From positions 4,834,107 to 4,898,106 of the forward strand of contig CM055098.1 in NCBI GenBank assembly GCA_029204225.1: a stretch of 64,000 nucleotides of DNA. Direction: 5' to 3'. Under the pieces are notes generated by a model, which was not told the origin of the DNA, made no database searches, and saw nothing but the letters and a program-made list of their open reading frames with translations. The DNA comes from Diphasiastrum complanatum. Its lineage: Eukaryota > Streptophyta > Lycopodiopsida > Lycopodiales > Lycopodiaceae. Each line of letters opens with the position of its first letter. Positions within the stretch are counted from its first letter, which is position 1. The position numbers and the translations under genes were made by a program. Shown piece after piece: positions 22,277-34,200 of this stretch.

Positions 22277-25200
22277 TTGGCATATATGGTATAAGGATTC
22301 TCATCCATACATCATCTGTATTCAAATTCTTGCAGAGTCAATGAACTAGCTTTGAAGTTTGACCCATAAAATTGTCTCCAGATTGTTAGGCATGAACTAC
22401 AACAAACAAACTTGGTAAAATGCCATATCAATTATTTGCATGTTAAGGGCTTGAACGATAGCCAGAATTTCTGTCATATATACATTAGACAATAATAGAA
22501 CAAGTAGTCATGTAAATATCAGGTTATATATCTTGTCTTCATAATTACCTCAATTCTAGTTCGCCATTTGATGTTAACCTGATCAATGAAATCATTTATC
22601 TGTCACACAAAAAATGAGCATTCTGGATGGTAATCTTGTTAAGGCATTTTGTATCCACAGGCAAGCATCAGCCATGATCATTTTCCTCAGAGAAAATTGA
22701 CATTTCAAAGAGACTAGGGCATATATGGCCTATCCAAAGTAATGCTTCTTCATATTATCAATCCAAGGGATCAGAGAGAACAGAACCTGGGTGGACAAGC
22801 CCAAGTCAAGCATAATACACCAATTCACCACGTGGAAAGGTCTACCTTACAAATGAAAGAACTATCTTGCAACTTGATCCTTTCTTTCTGATGCTGCAAA
22901 TGTATTGTTTAGTTCAAATTTCCTTGCTTTGCCCAATGATCAAACCTTCAATAAGACTTTGAATCATACAATATACACTTTGCCTACACATGACTGTATA
23001 AGCTATGAAGCTGAAAGTCAAGCTTTTCCATTACATTACAGATTATGGCCAGCTTTCTGCGAATCAAATTTCTATACATGAGAAAATTGGTGAACTTCGT
23101 GAACCAGAAAAAACATTAACTAGAATTTGAGTCCATATAAAAAGGGAACTTCAATGACTGGTAGATGAGTCTAGCTCCATGGAAGGCCCAAAAAGAAGCT
23201 ATTGCAGCAAGGTAGTCCATTGTAGTAAAAGTAAACAGCACCTATCTAGCAAAATTGAACAAAATGATTAAAAACATACCATCCTGGTTGTTGGATTTAG
23301 CTGCTTTTGAATCATCCAAGCGTTTTCGCTTTTCTATAATCTCTCTTCTCATCCTCATGTCAAAATTGTCTTCGTCTTCATCACTATCTGCAATCGATTC
23401 ATGGAAAGTGGGCTTTGACTCATCCTGGTTGTCCTTAGTACCAGCAGTAAGGGCTTGCCTCACTGATGATTGCAGCTCTTTTATCCTCCTTGTTTCATTT
23501 GCGTCCTACAAAGATGAGATGAAGATCAAACAAGTGCAATTGGATTCAAACCAATAAAAATCAAACACCAAATAAAAGTAAAGCATCAACAGATGATCTT
23601 GCGAAAGAGCATCAGCCATACTTTGTCTTAGAAATTGCGAGAGCCACATGAAGGAAGCTCAGTGGCTTGAAATCAAATGTTAGAGCCAATACCTTTTTCA
23701 AGAAAGTTCTCCAGCTCTCGCAATTTTCCAACTTAGGCTTGCATCAAATGGCTAGAATAAAAGCGAAAACAAATCTTCATGCTCCAATAGCCCGGATTAG
23801 TATGTGATCAACAAAAGGGTAAAATCAGCATACCATTTTAATGGTTTCTTCCTTTAGCAACCGCGGGTCCTCAAGAACGTCATGACTACTTTTGATCTTT
23901 CCTTTTACTGTTACAAGAAGCTCTTCTTCCTGCAATGCTTCTTCTCCAAAGGACAACAGGTTCAACTTCCTACAAAAAACAAGAATATGACATTCACCTT
24001 CTTGCGTAGACTTTTCAGTTTGCTTCAATGGCTACTCGGTAACGTGTAACAAAGACAATTTGATTCAACAATCTTTGCTATTTTTTATTTTGCGTTAAAT
24101 TCATTTTGCAACTACCATAGTTTTTGCATGTGTTTAATGGATGCTTTTTTTGCAGCTATGGATGCTCAACAAGACTACTCAGCTTCTGCCCATGAGCAGA
24201 ATTGGAGCATATGGGCTAGTTATCACACAACGAGGAGAAACAAACTCTCCATTGAGCAATGTAGACAGTTGGTGTTTGTGAACACCAACGAACGAGTGTT
24301 GAGATGCACACACACATAGGGTGACCAATTGACTGAGGTGAGTTATTGTCTTACTTGTTGTTCGAGCTATCTTTTGATGTACTTCAATTTCAAGATACTT
24401 ATCTGACAAATGAAACCATGGGTGTTTGTTTGTTGTTGCAGGAGAATCTTGACTCGTGCACGGTACAGACAATTGCTACTACTCCTCGGGTACCACCTAC
24501 AGATGAGGAGCTTGAGGTTGAGATCTATTGTGACCTGCACATGCATGTAGATGCAGATGCACAGGCTATGCGGCGCCATAGGAATGCGGCTTGACATCGA
24601 GATAAGGGCAGAGGTTTTAGCTAATACACTAGACGTTCCAATTGTGGCAGAGAATACATGGACTAATGGCGCCGAGAATCATGTCGATTGTCTTGTTGAT
24701 ATTATCGCTTGAGATTAGTTTCCGGTTCAAATAGTATGCGCAAGTCCTCTTGTTCTAATGGTGGGGTAAACACGTTGGTGACCTGTCAATTATGTAGTTG
24801 TCTCCAATTCATTATACTACATATGCTTTAGATTGTTATGATGTTGTATTTGGTGCTGCTATGATTGTGGAGCCAGATCTCGTTGGTTCTCTTTATCAAA
24901 CTTGGTCTAGATATCTTTTCTATGATACATTGGAGCCAATTCTTGTCATCGTTCACATTCATCGGCCTTCCAGATTGCTTAAACTACTACACACCCTCAT
25001 TAGGCATAAACATTAACAATATTGAAGGAAAAGCCGCATTTAGAAATCGTACAAATCTTAGCGCGACCACCCGGGAGGGAAAAATGAGAAGCCAACTTCC
25101 AATCTCTGGAAATAAAGGTCACCAAACCACCACGGGTACCATCTGCAGGAGTGCAAGAGTAGTTAAAGTTCAGGCAAACAATTTGGTTAACACATGAAGG

Positions 25201-28200
25201 AGAAAGCTGCTAATTTTGGTTTCTTGAAGGAAGACGACCAAGTTAGAATGACGGAGAGTCTAGAGAGGAGAGATATTGAAGGAGCAAGGAGCGGCGAATA
25301 GGGGAATTGAGACCTAGGGCTTGTGTACATTTTTTGCTCCATTACTACCTACTCATATGAGGCATGCTTGGTTGCTACAACTTGCATACCCACTTCATAT
25401 AGTTTGGCAGCTTCATTTGGTGTAACAACGATATGCTAACCTAGTACCATGGGTGCTGCTACTTCCCTTACACCAGTTGCTTCAATTGTCTATACTTCGA
25501 ACAGTTTCTATTGGTCCTTTGGTTGCAAATGTTTTCATTGATTCGCTTAGACTTCATGTGGTTCAAAATATGTCCTTTCTTGATGATCGGCCACAAGTTA
25601 CTATCACGTTCTCCGAATCCTTTGACGTCCCCTCTACAACTTACATTTGAGCAATGTCCAGATGCTTTTCCAATAACTATCAATGGTTCCATGTTGCATG
25701 ATGGTCAAATTGTTGTTGCGTCGTTCCAGGTTGCTACGCACATACGATGCTATAGATGATGAGTCATATTGTGCAAGCGTTTCGAAGTCACTATTACACA
25801 TCGTATTCACATATTCTATCATTGACATTCCAAGCTCCGTTGGTTCAAGGGCTTCCATTACTTCCCTTGCTTCAATTTTTGTTTGCACTCCAAACTCCTT
25901 TGTTGGTTCCATGGTAGTCCCACATATAACAGTTCTCAATGGACACGTTATTTCTATTCCGGTTTTTCTTGAGGATATGCTTTCAAGTGACATAGCTACA
26001 ATGGTTGAGCTTGTCCATTCCGCATGCTCCACTGAGGCTTTTCCTGGTGAGTTTGTCAATTCTCATCTCTCAGTTATCCATGAGACTTCATGGTTGTTGT
26101 GCATCACAAGGATTACAGTTCTTCCACAAGTTCGATATGTATAATTTATTCCTTGGTGTTTATTCCCATGTTCTTTTATACTATTATACATTCTTGGGCA
26201 TTAAAGATACCTTGGGTTGCTACACAAGTGTCCATTTCGATTGTTGTTTTCAAAGTGATCAACTTATGCTTCAACTTTCTTGGCATTCCTGGTTATCGCA
26301 TGATCTACTTTAGATTCCTTGGCATTCATAGTTGTTGCATATGGTGACCTCCGATGTTTAACTAATGAGATTAAAAGAAATCCATTCTTTGAATTCTAAG
26401 TTGAATGAAGATTACAACAGCTTTATCTTTTCTATCCAGGAACCAGGAAAGCTTAAAATTCAAGAAGCTTTAAGGGTTCATAAGAAAAGAACTAAAGCTA
26501 AGAAGACAACCAGTTAATAACAATTAGTTCCCTTCCCCAAATGAACTGAACCTTTTCAAGAATAAGCTTGAAATAAAGGTTATAAAAGGTAAATTTACAA
26601 CCACATTCCAAAGGAATTCCAAACCGCAAAGGCATCAAAGGGTGTGCACCTTAAAAAAAATCGACGGCTCTGATACGAAATGTTACAACTCCCTTAGATC
26701 TCCGATTGCCTCGAAGGTTGACGCACACCCCATACCAGTGACACACCATCTCCGCCCATCCGTAGGGTCATTGCCGACCCACCCCCATGCACTGGAGCTA
26801 TCAACATACATATGCCTAGTCAAAACCAGCCATTGCCCTTGGCTCTCCCTAGCAATCATGTCCTGGGCAAAAGGGAAGCCCCACTACTATATAGACATAG
26901 CATAGTGGGTCCCATCAAGCACGGTCCTGCCGGCGACACGTGACCACCTAGGATGGTGACGTGTGGCACTAAAATATGTCGATAACGCCAAAACTGCATC
27001 CTGCCCCTTGCGAGGCCGTCATTGAAGGGCGTAACGTTATGGTACATAACACTCTTCTAGTTGTTAGGGTATAGCATTTATTTATGCCCCCATTGAGGGC
27101 AATATTTTTTAAAGTTGGGGCGTGTTATGGACTCATTCTCCTCCCCTAACCTTAATTAATAGTTGCCCTAATCAGAATACCTTTAGGTGTTTGGCCAATC
27201 CCCATTATGGGCATGTCCTAATCGGACCCAAGTACAATGATTTGCCCTAATCTTTATAAGGTTCACTAAGGGCCTCTAGATATAATATTTATAGGGCTAA
27301 GGGCCTCTAGATATGGTATTTATAGGGCTGTCATTTCATCATTAGGCACATAAATGTATTCCTTCTCTTCTAACAAGTATTGCTTGGGCACTTCGTGAGA
27401 GATTTTTTTCTATGCTTAGGTACCGCTTGTCGAGCTTTAGCCATTTTTCTTCATTGATATCAATACGTGTGATTGAGTTCATAACATAGATGAAATACAA
27501 AATACTACAAACAAAGCGAACTACTTAGCTCCCCACTTTTCTGCATTCTATGGTTAATCATCTTCCAAAGACCACACCATAAGAATCTAAAATACTTCGA
27601 ACATTTTTCATGATTCTCTTAAACAAGCAACCCTTATGGAGTAACGAAATAACTAAACTGCTTAATTGTTTCACAAAAGCATCTCTACTGGTACAAAGAC
27701 GAGAAAACCTACAAAATTGAGAGGTGATCAATCATAATCAAGAATATTTGAAGAAATCTGAGGGATGAGAATCATGTTAATGTCACTGTATTCTGGCTGC
27801 AACCTTTCATCAAAAATATGAACTCCTAGCCTAGCTTCTCAAAAAGTCCAAAAAAATTGCACTTATCACCACTTATTGTACAATTGAGTTCACATGAGTC
27901 TTTAAGATGGAGTCCTCCGAAAACGTTAGGATCTTCATATAGATAGCTACCAAAATCAAGATCATCAAGAACAAATAAGATATCTTTTGGCATGGGTTAG
28001 TGTAATGAACTCCCCAAGATCAAGCTTACAAACACATTGAAAGGATATTGTGAAGCCAAACCACCCAACCAACTGGAAGCCAAGAGTCAAACCCCAATCA
28101 ACTTCTCCCCTAAGCCACCATGACTAAATACATGAAAGAGGATTCCGGAAACTGAATACCTAAAACTGGCAATAGAGGAGGCCGAGTTCCTACAAGCATA

Positions 28201-31200
28201 TGTATACCCCTAGGGTTTAGGAATATTCCATACTCAACCGATTGCTTTTGATCTCCTTTGCATGCATATACAGTCATCCATCACCATGCACTAGCTCCAC
28301 ATGGCCTAATGGATGTGTTGGGCACTACCCATAATTTCTTGTAGACAATTCATAGATGCTTCTTGGTACACATACTCTTAGAACATCCAAAATTCTAAAG
28401 CATAACAATTCACCCTATTAGAATCTCTAGGAGATCCATCAAGATCCAAATGATTTTTAACTCAATTATGAGTACCCTAGATACTGTCTTGAGTTAAATG
28501 CCCCTATTTCTAGCATCACATGCAAGAAAATAGCAATCATCTAATCTCAATCTCCCTAACAACCGGAGATCTAGGTTGAAAACCATACACAAGCACTTAC
28601 AGACAACCTCTTGCAGTAGAGTATCATCTAATAAAGTAAGCCCCTATTTCTAGCATCACATGCAAGAAACTAGCAATCATCTTGTTAGAATCCCCATCGT
28701 CATGCCGATCATTGCTAAAGCACAAACAAGTGACGAACGCTACGTTACCACCCAGCCATAGAGGTACTGCCACCTCGCCCCCGTGCACTGGAGCTACAGA
28801 TCACCATCAAGCAAGCTTGGATCTCATGTAAGCCATGGTGTCCCATACCACCACGCCTTACCCTCGACCCTTACCTACCTACATCCTGAGGCCTAGATAC
28901 TCGTCCTGACCTGACCACCAGTGGGAGAGAATGAATACCCAGCTCATGGAGATCCACCTCTATATACATAGTCCAGGTGGGTCATCTACCTCCATAGGAG
29001 TCACGCATGACTAACGACACGCGGCAGTTGTGCACACTGACGCGGGTCCATAACAACGAGTCACCGCGTGCCAATGAGACATTGACACATGGCACCCAAA
29101 AGACCTATAGCTCCAGTTCAGCGTTCCGTCCCATAACTGAGACCGTCACCTCAAGTTTCCTGTTGCGTACCCTTATGGGTACGTAACATTCCCTCCCCCT
29201 TTAAGAGTCTTTTTGATTGAAAACGAACCACCTTTGCTAGCTACGATGGTAGTAGTCGGTTTCTTTTGAATGTTTTACGGTTTTTAAAAAAAACTTCAAA
29301 AACCGATTTCGTTTCCAGGCCTTATTTTGGGTTTTGGAAGTCGAAAATTTTTTACAATCAAAGTTTTTTTTTAATTTGATGCAAAAAAAAGAAAATAATA
29401 AATTTCTGCGGGCACCCGCGCGGATCTGCGTGCCTGCCTGCTGGTTTTCCGCACCGTACAGTGTCAGAAATTTCTGTGCTGTTGTTTTTTTTGGTAGCCG
29501 CTCTAGTCTGCGGGACTCCCAGAAATCAGCATACTGGAGGAGCTTTGTTTACCTGTAATAACTACTATTGACAAGAACCTTAACTCTTTGTAAAGGTTTC
29601 TTGTACTTCATAAGTACACTACACGGGAATATGTTAATGAAATTTGCAAAGCCAATAAAGCTTTGGTTTTCTCAACGTAAACCAGAAGGTTAAGGCCTTG
29701 TTTAGTCAACGTAAACTTCAAATTTCAAGCTTTCTTTGTTGTATATGATTGAAAGCTGTTTGTACTTCTAAAGTACATTGTAAACTTTGAAACTTTGTTT
29801 CAAAGCTTTTAATGTTTAACTCTTAATCTAAAAGTTATACTAGTTTACAAAGTTTTTATACTAAGTTATAAAACTTAGTCTCAAAGTTTGTAAATAAACT
29901 TTTGGTAAATAAAAGCTATTGTAAACTTTGAATTTGCTTCAACAAAATTTTGAAGAAAGGGGGGGGGGGAAATAAAACAAAGGTACACAGTTGTACTTGC
30001 AGGCTGTACCTGCTGCAAGTACAAACCTGTGTACCCTTTTTCTTGTTTTTCTTAGCCTCTTTCTTGGGCTTAATCCACCTCTTTGTAATCTACCACCTAC
30101 ACACCAAGAAAAATTGAAAGGAGTGTTGACCATTAGATAGAGTTGCTTCCTGGAAGCCAACCTGTATCTCTTTTTCCATACAGGGTTAGCATAAAGGAAG
30201 AGGATGAAATTTCTAAGCAGTTACAAGAACTCCTTAGGATGGGCCATATACGGCCTAGTAAGTCCCCTTGGGGAGCACCAATCCTTTTAGTAAGTAAAAA
30301 GGATGGCGGCACACGTTTGTGTGGTGACTTTAGAAAGTTAAATGATACCATCAAGAACAGATATCCCTTACCTAGGATGGATGATCTTATGGATCGTCTG
30401 AATGGGGCTAAGTATTTCTCCAAGATTGATCTTAGAATCAGGTTACCATCAGATAAGGATTAGGAACGAAGATGTTCCTAAGACTGGATTTCGATCCAGA
30501 TATGGCCATTATGAGTTTTTAGTTTTACCTTTTGGACTCACGAATGCGCTTGCCACTTTCCAGCAGATGATGAACGATATTCTTCGTCCATATCTAGGAA
30601 AGTTTGTGGTGGTGTATTTGGACGACATATTAATTTATAGTCGGACCCTTGAGGAGCATGAAGAGCATCTTCGTATTGTCTTAGATCTTCTAAGGCAAGA
30701 AAAGCTCTATGCTAAGGAGTCGAAATATGAGTTCTTTCAAACTAAACTCAAATACCTGGGCCATGTCATATCGGATAAAGGACTTGAAATCGATTATGAC
30801 AAAGTCCGTAAGGTGCGAGCATGGCCGAGACCTTTGACAATTCGTGATGTGAAATCCTTTTTGGGCTTCACAGGATTCTTTCACAGGTTCATTTTGGACT
30901 ATGCCTTAATAGCATTGCCCTTGACGAATGTTCTTAAGGGGGTGAAGAAAAAATGTAGCCGTAGAAAAAGTCCATTGATAACGTGGACGGATGAAATGAA
31001 TGAGAGTTTTGAGACTCTCAAGCACTGTGTTTCTATGGCTCCAATTTTACACATTGTCGATCCTAATTGGCCCTTTGTGGTTGATACGGATGCTAGCGAC
31101 TTTGCTGTTGGAGCGTTCCTTTATCAGGACGGTAGACCAGTTGCTTTTGAAAGCAAGAAGCTAGATCCTGCTCAGACTAAGTATTCTAATTATGATAAGG

Positions 31201-34200
31201 AGCTTTTTGCAGTCATTCACGCGTTAAAACTCTGGAGGCATTATCTTTATGGTGCCAGATTTACGGTAATGACTGATCACCAATCCCTTAAGTATATTTG
31301 TGATGCCAAGGACCTTCGTGGCCGTAAGGCTAGATGGTCGGAACTCATTCAGGAGTTTGTCTTCGACATTAAGTATCGTAAAGGTACGTTGAACTGTGTT
31401 GCCGATGCCTTGAGCCGGATTGGAGAGATTAATCAGTTATGCTTTGCTGAGATCCAATCTGATTTGTATCTTTCACTACGGGATCTTTGTCGAACCGATA
31501 GGTTTTTGGTCGCATCTGGCTAGATGTCTAGACAGGAAATTCTAGATCTAGTGATGACCTTGGGATGCAGGATCCCAAGCAATCCCAAATCCTGCAGCAG
31601 TGTCATGACAACCCTTGTGCTGGTCACCCAGGCATACAAAGGACACTTGACCTTGTTAGGCAGAATTTCTTCTGGCCTAAGATGAAAGGTCATGTGGAGG
31701 CATACGTTCAAAGTTGTGAACAATGCCAGCAAAACAAAGCAGAAAGACTCAAAGTTGCGGGTCTTCTTCATCCCTTGGAAATTCCCAGTAAAAAAACGAA
31801 AAGTATTTCAATGGATTTTGTGGTTGGACTCCCTAAAACCTGGAGTGATCACAATGCCATTTGGGTGGTGGTTGACAGGCTAACCAAGATGGCGCAATTT
31901 ATACCAACTAAATTAATTGTCAAGGCATCTGAACTAGCCCAACTTTTCGTTGAAAAGTTGTTTAGATTGTATGGTTTGCCGAATGATATTGTTAGTGATC
32001 GTGACTCCCAAGTTCACTGGCAAGCAGTTTTTGAAAAACTTGAAACAACCCTTAGTCTTAGTTCTTCGGATCACCCAGAATCTGATGGGCAGACAGAACG
32101 TGTCAACCAGATGTTGGAGGATATGCTTAGAGCATACGTTTCTCACCGACAGTCTGACTGGGAAAAGTATCTCCCTTTGGTTGAGTTCGTGCACAATAGT
32201 GCTAAGCATTTTGCCACCAGATTCAGTCCTTTTATGCTGATGTATGGCTTTCAGCCTCGTTCTCCAGTTTCGGTCGGACTCAAAGGTCTCAAGGTGCAAG
32301 CTGCAGTAGATTTCCTGCAAGATATGCAAGAAATGCTGCTAGTGGCCAAGGAAAGCATGAAAACCGCTCAGGATAGAGCTCAGTTTTATGCTAACCGCGG
32401 TCGTTCACCTCGGGATATTGAGGTCGGAACCTGGGTGTATCTTAAAATCCCTAAGGATTCGAAGGTACTCCGGACGGGAAAATGCCATAAGCTATCTCCT
32501 CGATATAGTGGACCTTATAAGGTTGTAAAGAAAATCATCTCGGTCGCGTTTCAGCTAGATCTTCCGATCGGTGTTGGGGTTCATCCTGTTTTCCATGCAC
32601 GTCGTTTAAAAGAACGACTCAGTAGGAAGGATTCCCTAATTCCGGAAGGTGAACTAGTTGAGCTCGAGGATCTGTCTACCTTTGTGCCTAATGTACCTGA
32701 AAAAGTTGTTGACGTTCGTCGTCACCAATTGAGAAACCATTTGGTTTCTGGGTTTCTCGTACGTTGGAAAGGTAGACAGATGACGAGGACACTTGGGAGA
32801 GAGAGGACTATTTAAGACTGAACTTCCCTGGCTTACTCCCATTAAGTGACGAACGCTACGTTACCACCCAGCCATAGAGGTACCGCCACCTCACCCCCGT
32901 GCACTGGAGCTACATACCACCATCAAGCAAGCTCGGATCTCATGTAAGCCATGGTGCCACTATGCCTTACCTACATCCTGAGGCCTAGATACTCGTCCTG
33001 ACCTGACCACCAGTGGAAGAGCTCTTCGTTCTCCAGGAGAGAATGAATACCCAGCTCATGGAGATCCACCTCTATATACATAGTCCAGGTGGGTCATCTC
33101 CCTCCATAGGAGTCACGCATGACTAACGACACGCGGCAGTTGTGCACACTGACGCGGGTCCATAACAACGAGTCATCGCGTGCCAATGAGACATTGACAC
33201 GTGGCACCCAAAAGACCTATAGCTCCAGTTCAGTGTTCCGTCCCATAACTAAGACCGTCACCTCAAGTTTCCTGTTGCATACCCTTATGGGTACGTAACA
33301 CATCTAATCAAGAAAAGAGCAATCATTTAATCTCAATCTCCCTAACAATCAGAGATCTAGGCTGAAAACCATACACAAGCACTTAGAAAGTACCACTTGT
33401 AATAGAGTATCATCCAATAAAGTAAGCAAATTCTCCACAAGTAAAATAATTTACAATACGAGAACGCCTGTAAAACACAGGCATTCTCAATAAACCACTG
33501 GAATAAAGAGATTTAGATTTTTAGATCCCTGATCTAAATTCTTTGGCTCATTCAAAGAATCGAGAATTACTCATCATTCTTAAGAATCGTCACATTTCCT
33601 AACAATCCTCTGATAACAATTAAGTATCTATTTATGATCCGTTAATCATAAAAATTTAGAATCTTATGATTCGTCAATCATAATTCATTGGATTCCAAAA
33701 CCACACTTAATTATTAAAGGATATTGGAGTATATGTCCAACCTAACTCAGGAAACATAAGAATCAATCTAAAACCTTTTTCCCTTGGGAAAATATACTAA
33801 ATTTTAAGAATATTCCTCAAACCAGATTCTTAAGAGAAATGTGAGTTATACAAATTCTCCATTCTCCAAGGCAATCAAAGACAAAAGGCATACCAAAATT
33901 AATTCAGAATCCAACTTCTTCAATTACAAGAAACTTTAGAATTCTATCAAGAGCTGAATCTAGATATCACAAATGAACTCAGTTATCATTCCTAGAATCA
34001 ATAAGACTTGTCATCCAATTAAGCTCTCTGGAATACAATCTTTACTGATGAATCACAATGACTCACAGAATGTGTCCTTACAAGTATAATATGCTAAACA
34101 AAAGATTCCTGGTGAATTCTCTTCCCACTATTCGCTTACCATATTTACGTTCTTCATGAGTAATCCAACTACTCAAGTTAATTGCTAATGATTTAGAAGT

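Larger units (their letters stand above)
28683..33300 (-). mobile_element. LTR element with antisense Ty3 pol inside
   Basis: LTRs at 28683-29188 (506 bp) and 32847-33300 (454 bp) are near-identical. The target duplication catct is perfect at 28678-28682 and 33301-33305. A purine run (minus strand aaagggggagggaa, 29202-29189) directly precedes the TG of the left LTR on the minus strand, so that LTR is the 3' LTR and the element is minus-strand. The right LTR lacks the last 48 nt of its 3' end and no primer-binding site remains. Yet the Ty3 pol inside reads on the plus strand. See the finding on this contradiction. Confidence 0.82.

Noticed and set aside
22192-22344. Two plus-strand frames reading SLSLSL...THTHTH
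   Set aside because: They are translations of the CT/AC microsatellite antisense to an intron of the cyclophilin gene.
28731-29188. LTR start placed at 28731 (tgacgaacg), the first base shared by both LTR copies
   Set aside because: With the start at 28683 both a standard TGTTA end and a perfect catct duplication appear; the shorter right LTR is better explained by deletion.
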